In this document: positions 39,031-47,640 of the stretch, piece by piece
Position numbering within the stretch: position 1 is the stretch's first letter
Layout of the letters: each line of letters starts with the position of its first letter
Assembly (NCBI RefSeq): GCF_009617875.1
Contig: NZ_BLAV01000001.1
Span: 3,782,001 to 3,846,000 of the forward strand
Direction: 5' to 3'
Origin: Prolixibacter sp. NT017
Lineage (GTDB): Bacteria; Bacteroidota; Bacteroidia; Bacteroidales; Prolixibacteraceae
DNA: 64,000 bases
Translations under genes and position numbers: made by a program
Notes under the pieces: generated by a model
The model's database searches: none
The model's input: the letters and a program-made list of their open reading frames with translations, nothing else
What the model was told of the DNA's origin: nothing

Positions 39031-39038
39031 CAAAAGTA
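39031..39038 (-). promoter_or_regulatory. Bacteroidota -7 box upstream of glnN
   Basis: On the minus strand TACTTTTG matches TAnnTTTG about 45 bp upstream of the glnN ATG. The rest of 39040-39280 is A+T-rich and holds no gene or clear structure. Confidence 0.5.
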
Positions 39039-39280
39039 ATTTTTTTGACATACATCCTTGCTTTTTGAGACTATTCTGTGCTTCATTTTCACAATTTCTT
39101 AATATTACCCCTCATTTTTTGACACATCTCTTCATTTTTTGTTGTTTTTCGGGTCAAAAAGATGTTTTCTGGTTTTATTATCCTAGAATCCAATTTCAGA
39201 TTGACGCATTTTCAATATATTTCGTAACTATATTTTACCAGCTATTTATTTTTTACAATAATTTTCGGCATAAAACACAA

Positions 39281-39312
39281 GAAAGGGGAATGCAGTTCTG
39301 CATTCCCCTTTC
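39281..39312 (-). terminator. Terminator of M20 dipeptidase gene
   Basis: Perfect 15-bp stem beginning GAAAGGGGAATGCAG with a 2-nt loop, followed by T-rich sequence on the minus strand. Confidence 0.92.
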
Positions 39313-39347
39313 GGTTAACTATTTGGATGTTGCTATTAAATCAACTT

Positions 39348-40718
39348 TTACTTTTCACCTTCAGCAAAGTGTTTATAGAAAAGCGGAATGGTGCGAATTC
39401 CATTATAGAAATTCTCCAACGGGAAGTTTTCGTTGGGTGAATGAATAGCGTCCGACTCCAGTCCAAATCCTAACAGAATCGATTTTATTCCCAGAATTTC
39501 CTCGAATGTTGAAATAATTGGAATACTACCTCCACTTCGTACCGGAACCGGAGTACGGCCAAATACATCTTCGCAGGCTTTTTCGGCTGCACGATAGGCC
39601 GGCAAATCAATCGGGCAAACGTATGCCTTACCTCCATGCAACGGAGTTACCTCAACGTTTACGGTATCGGGAGCAATGGATTCGAAATATTCTTTGAAAA
39701 CCACCGCCATTTTTTCGTGGTCCTGATTTGGAACCAGGCGACTACTGATTTTTGCGAATGCTTTGGACGGCAAAACGGTTTTTGCTCCTTCACCGGTGTA
39801 ACCACCCCAGATTCCACACAAATCAAACGACGGACGAATTCCGGTCCGCTCATTGGTCGTAAATCCTTTTTCACCATCGAGCGCTTCCACGCCAATCGAC
39901 TTTTTATACTCCGCTTCATCGAAAGGAGCTTCCGCTAATTTGGCCCGCTCTTCGTCTGAAACTTCCAGAACGTCGTCATAGAAACCAGGAATGGTCACGC
40001 GATTGTTCTCGTCGACCATACCGGCAATCATCTGACTCAATATATTAATAGGATTAGCTACGGCTCCGCCAAACAGCCCGGAGTGCAAATCGCGGTTGGG
40101 GCCGGTCACTTCGACCTGCCAGTACGCCAAACCACGCAAGCCGGTTGTAATCGACGGAATGTCGCAGGCAATCATACTGGTATCCGAAACCAGAATGATA
40201 TCAGCCTTGAGCATCTCTTTATTCTCTTCACAAAATTTGCCCAGGTTCGGTGAACCCACTTCCTCTTCTCCCTCAACCATGAATTTCACATTACAGGGAA
40301 GTGCATCGTTTTTCACCATCAGCTCGAAAGCCTTGGCATGCATGAAAGACTGACCTTTGTTATCCTCAGCACCACGAGCCCATATCTTTCCGTCTTTAAT
40401 CTCGGCTTTAAAAGGCTCTGTGTTCCACTTTTCAATCGGGTCAACGGGCATCACATCCATATGGCCATAAACCAACACCGTCGGCTTGGCCGGATCAATA
40501 ATTTTTTCGCCATAAGTAACCGGGTTACCATCCGTTTCGAAAACTTCCGCTTTGTCCGCACCTGCATCCAGCATCAGTTTTTTCCAGTACTCGGCCGCTT
40601 TGTACATGTCCGGCTTGTGTTGAGCGATGGAACTGATAGACGGAATACTAATCAGTTCGAACAATTCCTCGAGGAATCGATCCTTGTTCTCTTCGATATA
40701 TTTATTAATGTAATCCAT
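39348..40718 (-). CDS. M20-family metallodipeptidase
   Basis: Di-zinc peptidase of 456 residues, of the M20 cytosolic-nonspecific-dipeptidase type. Metal and catalytic motifs are in order: YGHMDVMPVDP with the first His and Asp, the GEEEVGS pair of glutamates, the DTSM aspartate, and SDAIHSPNENF with the last His. A lid domain with RDLHSGLFGG lies between them. No signal peptide is seen, so it should act in the cytoplasm. Confidence 0.92.
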   Translation of the reverse strand: MDYINKYIEENKDRFLEELFELISIPSISSIAQHKPDMYKAAEYWKKLMLDAGADKAEVFETDGNPVTYGEKIIDPAKPTVLVYGHMDVMPVDPIEKWNTEPFKAEIKDGKIWARGAEDNKGQSFMHAKAFELMVKNDALPCNVKFMVEGEEEVGSPNLGKFCEENKEMLKADIILVSDTSMIACDIPSITTGLRGLAYWQVEVTGPNRDLHSGLFGGAVANPINILSQMIAGMVDENNRVTIPGFYDDVLEVSDEERAKLAEAPFDEAEYKKSIGVEALDGEKGFTTNERTGIRPSFDLCGIWGGYTGEGAKTVLPSKAFAKISSRLVPNQDHEKMAVVFKEYFESIAPDTVNVEVTPLHGGKAYVCPIDLPAYRAAEKACEDVFGRTPVPVRSGGSIPIISTFEEILGIKSILLGFGLESDAIHSPNENFPLENFYNGIRTIPLFYKHFAEGEK

Positions 40719-40801
40719 GATGTGAATTTATTTTTGAATGCCTAAGGTACATTTTTTCCTCTTGCAGACAGAATCCGTTTTGTGGAAAATCTCCGGCCTA
40801 A

Positions 40802-42280
40802 CTATCGAACTCCCGGCAGCAAAAACAAACCTGTTTCGGAAATAACAGGACAAGCCATCGCATTATCAATAGTAAGCCGAACCTTTTCAGCCGTAACCAT
40901 CGGAAACCGGACAAGCTTTTTGTAACCAATCGTGCTTCCATTTGTCACCGTCTTCCATTCTCCGTTTTGCCATACATCTACCGAGAATTCGGATACTCGT
41001 TGTCCCAGCGGAATATATTCCTGTGCCATGAAGCAATTAAATGTCTCCTTGCCGGGAAGTTGAAAAACAATGGTTCCACTTTTCTCATCGTCATTGGTAG
41101 CCCAATAAGTATCCAAATCATCATCAACGGTATTCCTGACATCATAAAACTCGCTTTCACCGCGGGTGGCGGAAGCTTCTACCTTCGCATTCCGTAGCAG
41201 GTTGTCGTCGAACGCTTCTTTCAACCAGGCATGAAATTCCATTAACCGAGTCGAATCGACGGGATTGATACGGCCTGTTCTATCGGGAGGAACATTCAAA
41301 TTCAGCGAAGCTCCGTTTCCAACGGAATGGAAATAAATCTCCACCAACTCCTCCAAGCTTTTCACTTTGTCGTTTTCAGCAGGGTGATAAAACCATCCGG
41401 GACGAATGGAGACATCGGCCTCAGCCGGCATCCAGAACTTTCCATTCTGAGTTCCGGTTTCACCAATTTGCCACTGGGTTGTTCCGGCAACGGCTTTTGT
41501 TTCACCCTTCGCGGGAAGCGGAGTATAGGTTTCCCAGCAGGAATCCTTCGCGAAACCATTTTCGTTGCCCACCCAGCGAATATCCGGTCCGGCATCACTG
41601 AAGATACAGGCTCCAGGCTGTAGTTCGCGTACCAGTGGAATTAGTTTGTCCCATTGGTAGTACGACGACCGATCGATCTTTCGCGTTTCCCGCGCACCTC
41701 CGTAATATCCATCTCCACCATTGGCACCGTCCCACCACACTTCGAAAATATTTCCATAGTTGGTCAGGAGTTCCTGCAACTGATTCCGGTAGTAGGTAAT
41801 GTATTCCGGCTGACCGTAACCGGCATAATTCCGGTCCCAAGGCGATAAGTACACTCCAAATTTCATTTGATACGTTCTACAAGCATCCGAAATTTCCTTT
41901 ACAACGTCTCCTTTTCCATCTTTCCAGGGTGAGTTCTTTACCGAATGTTCGGTATAAGCCGAAGGCCACAGGCAAAATCCATCGTGGTGCTTGGCTGTTA
42001 ATATCGCTCCTTTGAAGCCCGCCTCCCGGAGCGTGCCAATAATCTGGTCTGCATCGAAATCGGTAGGATTGAAAACCGACTCGGGCTCATCGCCGTAGCC
42101 CCACTCTTTATCCGTAAACGTGTTGGTTGTGAAATGCAGAAAAGCATACATTTCCATCTGGTGCCATTTCATTTGACGCTTCGAAGGAATTGCCCCATAT
42201 GGTTCGGGTGGAGGAACCACTTTTTCGTGGCAACTAACAGATATGAAAAGCAGGCAGGTTAATCCAATTATCTTATACAT
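40802..42280 (-). CDS. Alpha-L-fucosidase (GH29), lipoprotein
   Basis: Exported fucosidase that releases L-fucose from glycans. The 492-residue protein has a lipoprotein signal (Cys17 in VSC), the GH29 block KHHDGFCLWPS, and EVWWDGANGGDG, which carries the nucleophile Asp. The C-terminal 140 residues look like a discoidin/F5/8-type carbohydrate-binding domain. No SusC/SusD pair or other glycan gene lies next to it. A perfect 11-bp inverted repeat starts 6 bp upstream of the ATG. Confidence 0.92.
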   Translation of the reverse strand: MYKIIGLTCLLFISVSCHEKVVPPPEPYGAIPSKRQMKWHQMEMYAFLHFTTNTFTDKEWGYGDEPESVFNPTDFDADQIIGTLREAGFKGAILTAKHHDGFCLWPSAYTEHSVKNSPWKDGKGDVVKEISDACRTYQMKFGVYLSPWDRNYAGYGQPEYITYYRNQLQELLTNYGNIFEVWWDGANGGDGYYGGARETRKIDRSSYYQWDKLIPLVRELQPGACIFSDAGPDIRWVGNENGFAKDSCWETYTPLPAKGETKAVAGTTQWQIGETGTQNGKFWMPAEADVSIRPGWFYHPAENDKVKSLEELVEIYFHSVGNGASLNLNVPPDRTGRINPVDSTRLMEFHAWLKEAFDDNLLRNAKVEASATRGESEFYDVRNTVDDDLDTYWATNDDEKSGTIVFQLPGKETFNCFMAQEYIPLGQRVSEFSVDVWQNGEWKTVTNGSTIGYKKLVRFPMVTAEKVRLTIDNAMACPVISETGLFLLPGVR

Positions 42281-42285
42281 GGTCG

Positions 42286-42313
42286 TTTGTTTAGTTTATG
42301 TCAACTAAACAAA
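42286..42313. promoter_or_regulatory. Inverted repeat (operator or leader hairpin) upstream of fucosidase gene
   Basis: TTTGTTTAGTT and AACTAAACAAA form a perfect 11-bp inverted repeat with a 6-nt spacer. A looser copy of the GTTTAGTT half-site with a facing ACTAAC lies at 42380-42400, in front of the divergent MarR gene. Confidence 0.6.
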
Positions 42314-42422
42314 ATTAACAACTTATCCCAAAAACCAATTCCCTGTCGCAATATTGAAAATCAACCGAATGTATTTCATGTTTAGTTCTATCTCACTAAC
42401 TTTATAAGTAAACCTAATAGTT

Positions 42423-42836
42423 ATGACACAGGAAGAAATCATCAACCATTTCCTTTCCCGGGCAAAAGAAATTGAAGAGCAAGCCCGGCAACAATCCGAA
42501 CTGGCCGACCTGACAGAGCACCAACTTAGTTGTCTCCAAAAAATAGAAGAGTTAAAGAATCCTCTTCCATCGGTTTTAGCCAAAGAACTTTCGATTACCA
42601 AACCAACAACCACGGCATTAATCGATAAGCTGCTCAAGAAAAAAGTGATTAAAAAAGTTCCTTCGAAAAAAGATAAAAGAGCTTTCCATTTGCACTCAAC
42701 CACAGCGGGCAGAAAAATGATTCGGCTACACGAATCGGTTCAAACCGAAGTTGCGAGTCGGCTAACCAAAAATCTAAATGAATCGGAGAAGGACATTTTG
42801 GGATACCTGCTCACCAAAGTTCTGACAGAAGAATAG
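42423..42836 (+). CDS. MarR-family transcriptional regulator
   Basis: A 137-residue winged-helix repressor. The recognition helix region is LAKELSITKPTTTALIDKLLKKKVI followed by the wing PSKKDKRAFHLHSTTAGR, a standard MarR pattern. N- and C-terminal helices would form the dimer interface. It is divergent from the fucosidase gene and just upstream of a VOC protein gene, so it probably controls itself and one or both neighbours through the inverted repeats in the 142-bp spacer. Confidence 0.9.
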   Translation: MTQEEIINHFLSRAKEIEEQARQQSELADLTEHQLSCLQKIEELKNPLPSVLAKELSITKPTTTALIDKLLKKKVIKKVPSKKDKRAFHLHSTTAGRKMIRLHESVQTEVASRLTKNLNESEKDILGYLLTKVLTEE

Positions 42837-42860
42837 AATACCAACTTAACTACCCAGCTT

Positions 42861-43232
42861 ATGAAAACATTCGAGTTTCGATATCATCATCTTGGTATTC
42901 CCACTAACGAGAAAAAGGAAAACGAAGCTTACCACGAAAAACTAAAATTCTACCATTCCGGTTACGAGGAGAGCGAGTTTGGAATTGAATGGATGCGTTT
43001 TGAAGAAGATTCTCCCATGCCGGAACTCGTAAAAACGGTGCCTCACGTTGCTTTTGTGGTTCACGACATGGATGAGGCATTGAAAGGTCGAAATATATTG
43101 GTTGAACCGAACAGCCCTTCGGAAGGAATACTGGTAGCCATGATTGAGGAAAACGGAGCTCCGGTTGAATTTCTTCAGTATACATCTCCGGATACGGGAA
43201 GAATAAGCCACACCTCAATGAGTCATGGATAA
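42861..43232 (+). CDS. VOC-superfamily (glyoxalase-like) protein
   Basis: A small 123-residue protein with the beta-alpha-beta-beta-beta layout of the VOC fold: YHHLGIPTN at the start, VPHVAFVVHDMDEAL in the middle (about 68-82), and GAPVEFLQY near the end. Candidate metal ligands are His9 or His10, the central His, and the Glu in PVEF. The substrate is unknown. It lies 24 bp after the MarR gene, so the two form an operon and the regulator may sense this enzyme's substrate. Confidence 0.75.
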   Translation: MKTFEFRYHHLGIPTNEKKENEAYHEKLKFYHSGYEESEFGIEWMRFEEDSPMPELVKTVPHVAFVVHDMDEALKGRNILVEPNSPSEGILVAMIEENGAPVEFLQYTSPDTGRISHTSMSHG

Positions 43233-43237
43233 AAAAA

Positions 43238-43270
43238 GAAAGGGAGGCGGACGCTTCCACTCTCCCTCTC
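43238..43270. terminator. Putative bidirectional terminator between VOC and DsrE genes
   Basis: AGGGAG / CTCCCT stem with weaker inner pairing, flanked by an A tract on one side, between convergent genes. Confidence 0.55.
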
Positions 43271-43315
43271 CAAACGTTTAAATGTCTAAAAGCCTAAATT
43301 AAGGCCAGAGCCAAA

Positions 43316-43822
43316 TCAGGTAAAGATGATTTGGGTATTTTCGCCACCTGCCATTTCATAGAACTGGCCGATGGTAATGATATCTTCTACCTCATCGCTC
43401 AAATCCTCTTTCTTGAGTTTGAACATGTCAACGGCCAGTTTGCAGGCAAAGACTTCGCCTCCTCCAGCTGTGATCATCTCCAAAAACTCATCTACCGGCG
43501 GCATATCGAGCGCATCCATTTCTTTGCGCATCATCGATGACACACCGCTCTCTACTCCGGGCAAAACGCCCAACAGCGACGGGAACTGCATACCGCCCGG
43601 CATCCGCATAGCCGGATTACCCAATGTGGCAGTATGTAATTTATTCATTCGCTTTTTGGTAATTCCATCGAGTCCGAAGAAGGTGAAAAACAGTTTTGTT
43701 TCGATACCTTCCATCACGGCTCCATTGGCCATTACCAATGCAGCATATACATCTTCCAATGAACCCTTGGCACAAATAATCAGTACCTTTTTCAGGGGTG
43801 TTTCTGTATGTTCACTCATCAT
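43316..43822 (-). CDS. DsrE/DsrF-like sulfur-relay protein
   Basis: A 168-residue protein of the DsrE2/DsrE superfamily: LIICAKGSLEDVYAALVMANGAVMEGIETKLFFTFFGL is a typical start, with Cys13 or so as a possible persulfide site; GEVFACKLAVDMF holds a second conserved-type cysteine. It is the last gene of the operon SQR-like / DUF1641 / TusE / DsrE, whose spacings are 8, 30 and 16 bp. It probably takes part in cytoplasmic sulfane sulfur handling, which is inference from context. Confidence 0.85.
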   Translation of the reverse strand: MMSEHTETPLKKVLIICAKGSLEDVYAALVMANGAVMEGIETKLFFTFFGLDGITKKRMNKLHTATLGNPAMRMPGGMQFPSLLGVLPGVESGVSSMMRKEMDALDMPPVDEFLEMITAGGGEVFACKLAVDMFKLKKEDLSDEVEDIITIGQFYEMAGGENTQIIFT

Positions 43823-43838
43823 TCAAGGAATTAATTGG

Positions 43839-44150
43839 TTAAACACAACTGGTGGGCTTCGGTATGCCGGCCAGTTTCGATGAAATTTTCAATGGACCAC
43901 CGGGGAACAGCTGGTAAAGTCCTTTAATATCAACAATTCCTGATTTACCAACCTTACGAATAGTCAGCGCTTCTCCGGTTTCGAACTGCTTACGCAAATA
44001 GTTCAATACTTCGAAATGTTTATCTGTGAGCTCTATTCCGGCTTCCTTTGCCATCTCCTTCGCAATTTCCTCGTTCCAGTCAGCTGGATTTGTGAAATAA
44101 CCATCTTCTGTCACTTCAATTGTCTTTCCTGCATAATTTTTTTCAGCCAT
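43839..44150 (-). CDS. TusE/DsrC/DsvC-family sulfur carrier
   Basis: A 103-residue DsrC-family protein that carries sulfur as a persulfide or trisulfide on its flexible C-terminal arm. The end reads PKPTSCV, with the conserved Cys at 102. The second cysteine, found 11 residues earlier in true DsrC of sulfite reducers and sulfur oxidisers, is Ser91 here. This one-cysteine pattern resembles TusE rather than DsrC, so it would relay sulfur rather than form the intramolecular trisulfide. It sits between the DUF1641 and DsrE genes. Confidence 0.9.
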   Translation of the reverse strand: MAEKNYAGKTIEVTEDGYFTNPADWNEEIAKEMAKEAGIELTDKHFEVLNYLRKQFETGEALTIRKVGKSGIVDIKGLYQLFPGGPLKISSKLAGIPKPTSCV

Positions 44151-44180
44151 TGCTTTATTGTTTTTAAGTTGATTTATTAA

Positions 44181-44849
44181 CTATGATTGTTGAGTTGAAA
44201 AATTCTTCATAAATGTTACCATAAACCCAAGCGCCTTTTTCATCTCGGGTTTATTCAGTTCGCGCATCATGCGGAATACGGATACTTCCGGAACCTTCTG
44301 GCTACTGGTATCGGCCAAAGCCTGCGTCGCATTCTTCATTCCCTGAATCACCTCGGGCCGTCCCAAAGCTTTCAGCATTTCCAGCATCGGATCAATATTC
44401 TCCGCCAGCTGTTTCATATCGTCAGTCGAAACTTTGGTAATTACTTTGTCCAACACGTTTCCGCTTTCGCGAAGAAATTCGAAATAACCTTTCCGGTCAA
44501 ACTCATCGAGCTTATCGGTGAAATCCATGATGGTTTCATTCACGATAGGTGTGACATCCTTGACCAAATCGGCCATGCTTTCGAATGTGATGAGCAAGTC
44601 GCGGAAATTCCCAATGTTACGCAACAACCTCAGACCCATTCCTTTCAACTGTTCCGGGTCGAGCTCCACCTGGCGATTTTCCAGTTCCACCACTGCCGTG
44701 TCGTACACATCCTTACCCACGATGGAAATATCAGATACCAAATCTTCCAGCTGATTGGTTTTGAGCCGCTGCTCATTCACATGCTCGAGCAACAGATCAA
44801 CCTTCGCATTCAGTTCCGAAATCTGAACTTGTAGTGCTTTATCGTCCAT
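44181..44849 (-). CDS. DUF1641 family protein
   Basis: A 222-residue helical protein of a family commonly found beside SQR-like flavoproteins. The N-terminal 45 residues (LNAKVDLLLEHVNEQRLKTNQLEDLVSD) form a likely coiled coil. Middle and C-terminal parts contain the DUF1641-type PEVIQGMKN and LNKPEMKKALGFMVTFMKNF. No membrane segment or cysteine cluster is seen. Only 8 bp separate it from the flavoprotein gene, so it is probably a partner or adaptor of that enzyme. Confidence 0.82.
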   Translation of the reverse strand: MDDKALQVQISELNAKVDLLLEHVNEQRLKTNQLEDLVSDISIVGKDVYDTAVVELENRQVELDPEQLKGMGLRLLRNIGNFRDLLITFESMADLVKDVTPIVNETIMDFTDKLDEFDRKGYFEFLRESGNVLDKVITKVSTDDMKQLAENIDPMLEMLKALGRPEVIQGMKNATQALADTSSQKVPEVSVFRMMRELNKPEMKKALGFMVTFMKNFSTQQS

Positions 44850-44857
44850 GACTCTCC

Positions 44858-46093
44858 TTATTTTATCATTTTCTTACCTGCCATCGTCATTAACGGATCG
44901 ATGGGTAACTCTTTCCCGCGAAGGAGAATATGCCAGTACATCCAGCGGAACATTACTTTTCCGTAGTGATTAATCTTGGTATTTTTCAGCAAACCAAATG
45001 GTCCGACTCCCGGCAATGGGAACGTACCCGGAAGTGGTTCGGTGTCGTAGTTAAAATCGATGAGGGCACCTTTTCCGAATCCTGTTTCGATATAACAGTT
45101 GGCGTGTCCGTCGAATTTGGCCATCAGCGGGCGACCTTCGATAGCGCTCATCAGGTTTTCGAAAAGTATGTCGGCAGCAAAGTGAGCGACACTACCTGCT
45201 TTGGAAGTTGGCAGGTTGGCTGCATCACCCAATACAAATATGTTCTCGTATTTTTCCGACCGCAATGTGTGTTTATCGGTAGGAACATAGTTCATGTCGT
45301 CTCCCAGACCGCTGCGCTCGATAACCGAATTGCCCATGTTCATCGGAACAATGGTCAACACGTCGAACGGAATCTCTTGTTCGTCATAGGAAACAATCGT
45401 TTTCTTCTCGTTATCGACTTTTTCGAGATAAAAGTCCGGAACCACTTTGATATTCTTCTCGGCCAATAATTCACTCAGCATCTTGGTAGCAATCGGCTTG
45501 GTAAATGCGCCGGCCAAAGGTGTTACAAAGGTAATGTCCACCTTATCGCGAATTCCCTTTTCCGTGAAGTAAGCATCCGCCAGACAAACAAATTCGATGG
45601 GAGCAACCGGGCATTTGTATGGCAACTCGGTAATGGCCAAAACCAGTTTTCCACCTTCCCACTGCTTGAAGAATTTCTGCAATTCAACAGCGCCTTCAAC
45701 CGTGTAGAAATCGAAAATTTCTTTTCTCCACAACTTGTCCACCAATCCCGGAGTTTCATCCGGACGGGTTTCGGTTCCGGTTGCCAGAATCAGGTAGTCA
45801 TACAATAAAACGCTTCCATCAGCCAGACGAACTTTGTTTTCTTCAGCCTCTACTTTATCAACTTCCGAAAAAACCATTTTTACACCTGGTGGAATAAAAT
45901 CGGCTTTCGGTTTGACAACATCCTGCTTATTGTAAATCCCGAATGGAATGAACAAAAAACCTGGTTGATAATAGTGAGTGCGGTGCTTATCAACAATGGT
46001 AATCTCCCACTCATCCCTGTCAAGGGCTTTTCTCAGCTTGTTGGCCATCATCGTGCCAGCAGTACCCGCTCCTAATATTAATATGCGTTTCAT
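44858..46093 (-). CDS. Sulfide:quinone oxidoreductase-like FAD flavoprotein
   Basis: A 411-residue flavoprotein starting at the ATG at 46093 (MKRILILGAGTAG); the frame extends upstream but that part is not conserved. It has the FAD GxGxxG motif, an ATGTETRPDE segment, a cysteine in LPYKCPVAPIEF that matches the SQR redox cysteine position, a second in FVCLADAYF and a third in GHANCYIETGFGKG. These support sulfide:quinone or related persulfide chemistry at the inner membrane. It heads the sulfur operon and is divergent from an FNR-like regulator. Confidence 0.85.
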   Translation of the reverse strand: MKRILILGAGTAGTMMANKLRKALDRDEWEITIVDKHRTHYYQPGFLFIPFGIYNKQDVVKPKADFIPPGVKMVFSEVDKVEAEENKVRLADGSVLLYDYLILATGTETRPDETPGLVDKLWRKEIFDFYTVEGAVELQKFFKQWEGGKLVLAITELPYKCPVAPIEFVCLADAYFTEKGIRDKVDITFVTPLAGAFTKPIATKMLSELLAEKNIKVVPDFYLEKVDNEKKTIVSYDEQEIPFDVLTIVPMNMGNSVIERSGLGDDMNYVPTDKHTLRSEKYENIFVLGDAANLPTSKAGSVAHFAADILFENLMSAIEGRPLMAKFDGHANCYIETGFGKGALIDFNYDTEPLPGTFPLPGVGPFGLLKNTKINHYGKVMFRWMYWHILLRGKELPIDPLMTMAGKKMIK

Positions 46094-46248
46094 CGTTACT
46101 GGATTTAGAACATCATTAAAAATCTCAGAAGCGAAAATACCTACCCTCCAAACGTTATTTAAAAAATGTCGTGTGACAACTATCATCAACTAATATTTAT
46201 CATATCTTTTTAATACCTTACAGTCCTAAATAATCAGGGAATATAGAT

Positions 46249-46938
46249 ATGAACACCTTTGAATGCACCTGTGAACGATGCCATCTAAAGACACTGTTTT
46301 TCAAGCACATTACAAAGAATGAAATTCGTTCAATCTGCACTCAGAAAGTTGAGCACAACTACGAAAAAGGCGATGTGATTCTCCGGGAGGGAGATCCCAT
46401 CAAAAACTTTCTTTACCTGAAAAATGGACTGGTCAAACTGTCAAGAACAACCGGCGATGACAAAGAACAGATCATCAGTTTTGCCAAGCCGTTTGATTTT
46501 GTCAGTTTATTAAGTGTTTTCTCTTCCGACAGTTACCATTACACCGTTACTTCCATTGAAGACTCGACTACCTGCGAGCTGGATTTGGAGCAGGTAAAAG
46601 AAATTGCCCGCGAAAATGGCGTTTTCACGCTCGATTTAATGATGCGTGTCAGTGAAGCAACTGACCGAATCATCCTGGACAACCTGGAAATTAAGCAAAA
46701 ACACCTTCACGGAAGAGTTGCCTACGTCCTGCTGTTTTTCGCGGACAAGGTTTACGAACGTGACGATTTCGAACTCCCCATTTCCCGCAAGGAAATTGCT
46801 GAATACATTGGCATGACAACAGAAAATGTCATCCGCACGCTTTCCGAATTTAAAAAGGACAAGATTATTCGGATTTTCGGAAAGGAAATTGACATCATTG
46901 ACAAAGAACGGCTGGAAAGCATCTCGCTCCACGGATAA
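46249..46938 (+). CDS. Crp/Fnr-family regulator with FNR-like cysteine pattern
   Basis: A 229-residue regulator with an N-terminal cyclic-nucleotide-binding-like domain, a dimerisation helix and a C-terminal HTH (ISRKEIAEYIGMTTENVIRTLSEF). Cysteines occur at 6, 8, 11, 30 and 109. Cys109 in DSTTCELDL aligns with Cys122 of E. coli FNR (TSMVCEIPF), and the CxCxxC start resembles the FNR N-terminal cluster, so an oxygen- or redox-sensing Fe-S cluster is plausible. Divergent placement suggests it controls the sulfur operon. A TGTC-N4-GACA repeat lies at 46167-46178 in the shared region. Confidence 0.88.
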   Translation: MNTFECTCERCHLKTLFFKHITKNEIRSICTQKVEHNYEKGDVILREGDPIKNFLYLKNGLVKLSRTTGDDKEQIISFAKPFDFVSLLSVFSSDSYHYTVTSIEDSTTCELDLEQVKEIARENGVFTLDLMMRVSEATDRIILDNLEIKQKHLHGRVAYVLLFFADKVYERDDFELPISRKEIAEYIGMTTENVIRTLSEFKKDKIIRIFGKEIDIIDKERLESISLHG

Positions 46939-47021
46939 AAGAAGCGATTCGATTTTCATCGATTTTTCGACTCCCAATACCGGATTTGTTGTACCTTCAG
47001 GTGATTTTTAATCGTGAAGAG

Positions 47022-47594
47022 ATGAAAGAAGCGGAGCATGACAATCAGGTGTTTGATGGCATCGACTACAGCCAGCAAACCATCGGCGGGGAAGAATATT
47101 ACGATTGTACATTCAGAAACTGTAATCTTTCCGAAGCCAACCTCTCGAACAGCGATTTCAACGACTGCCTATTCGAAAGCTGCAACTTGAGTCTGGTTAA
47201 ATTAACGAATACCGGACTAAAGACTGTTTCCTTCAAAAACTGCAAACTGATCGGAATTGATTTCAATTCCTGCAATCCATTCCTGCTCAATGTGAAATTT
47301 TCGAAGTGCCAGCTCGATTATGCCGGCCTTTATCAGATGAAGCTAAAAGACACAACATTTGAAGAATGCTCGCTGGTGGAAGCTAATTTTTCCGAAAGTG
47401 ATTTGAGTGGCGCTTCCTTCCAAGAATGTAATTTGACCAATGCTGTTTTTGATTTAACCGATTTAACCCACGCCGATTTCCGGAGTGCTCATCATTATAC
47501 CATCGATCCGGAACGGAATAAACTGAACCAGGCAAGATTTTCGCACTTCGGACTTGCTGGCTTACTTGGAAAGTACAACCTACTCATTGAATAG
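47022..47594 (+). CDS. Pentapeptide-repeat protein
   Basis: A 190-residue right-handed quadrilateral beta-helix protein starting at the ATG at 47022; a TTG 36 bp upstream is possible. Pentapeptide units of the form (C/S/N)(N/D)LS(x), such as ADFSESDLSGASFQECNL, run across almost all of it. The C-terminal block YTIDPERNKLNQARFSHFGLAGLLGKYNL is kept in Qnr/McbG-like members. A DNA-mimic role against gyrase inhibitors is a family possibility but not shown here. Confidence 0.82.
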   Translation: MKEAEHDNQVFDGIDYSQQTIGGEEYYDCTFRNCNLSEANLSNSDFNDCLFESCNLSLVKLTNTGLKTVSFKNCKLIGIDFNSCNPFLLNVKFSKCQLDYAGLYQMKLKDTTFEECSLVEANFSESDLSGASFQECNLTNAVFDLTDLTHADFRSAHHYTIDPERNKLNQARFSHFGLAGLLGKYNLLIE

Positions 47595-47640
47595 CGGGTG
47601 TATCCTATTCACGATACAAAAGACTAAATAAAAAAGATTG

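Noticed and set aside
42286..42313. Rho-independent terminator
   Set aside because: The inverted repeat is A+T-rich, lies directly in front of the fucosidase start, and has no upstream gene to terminate on either strand.
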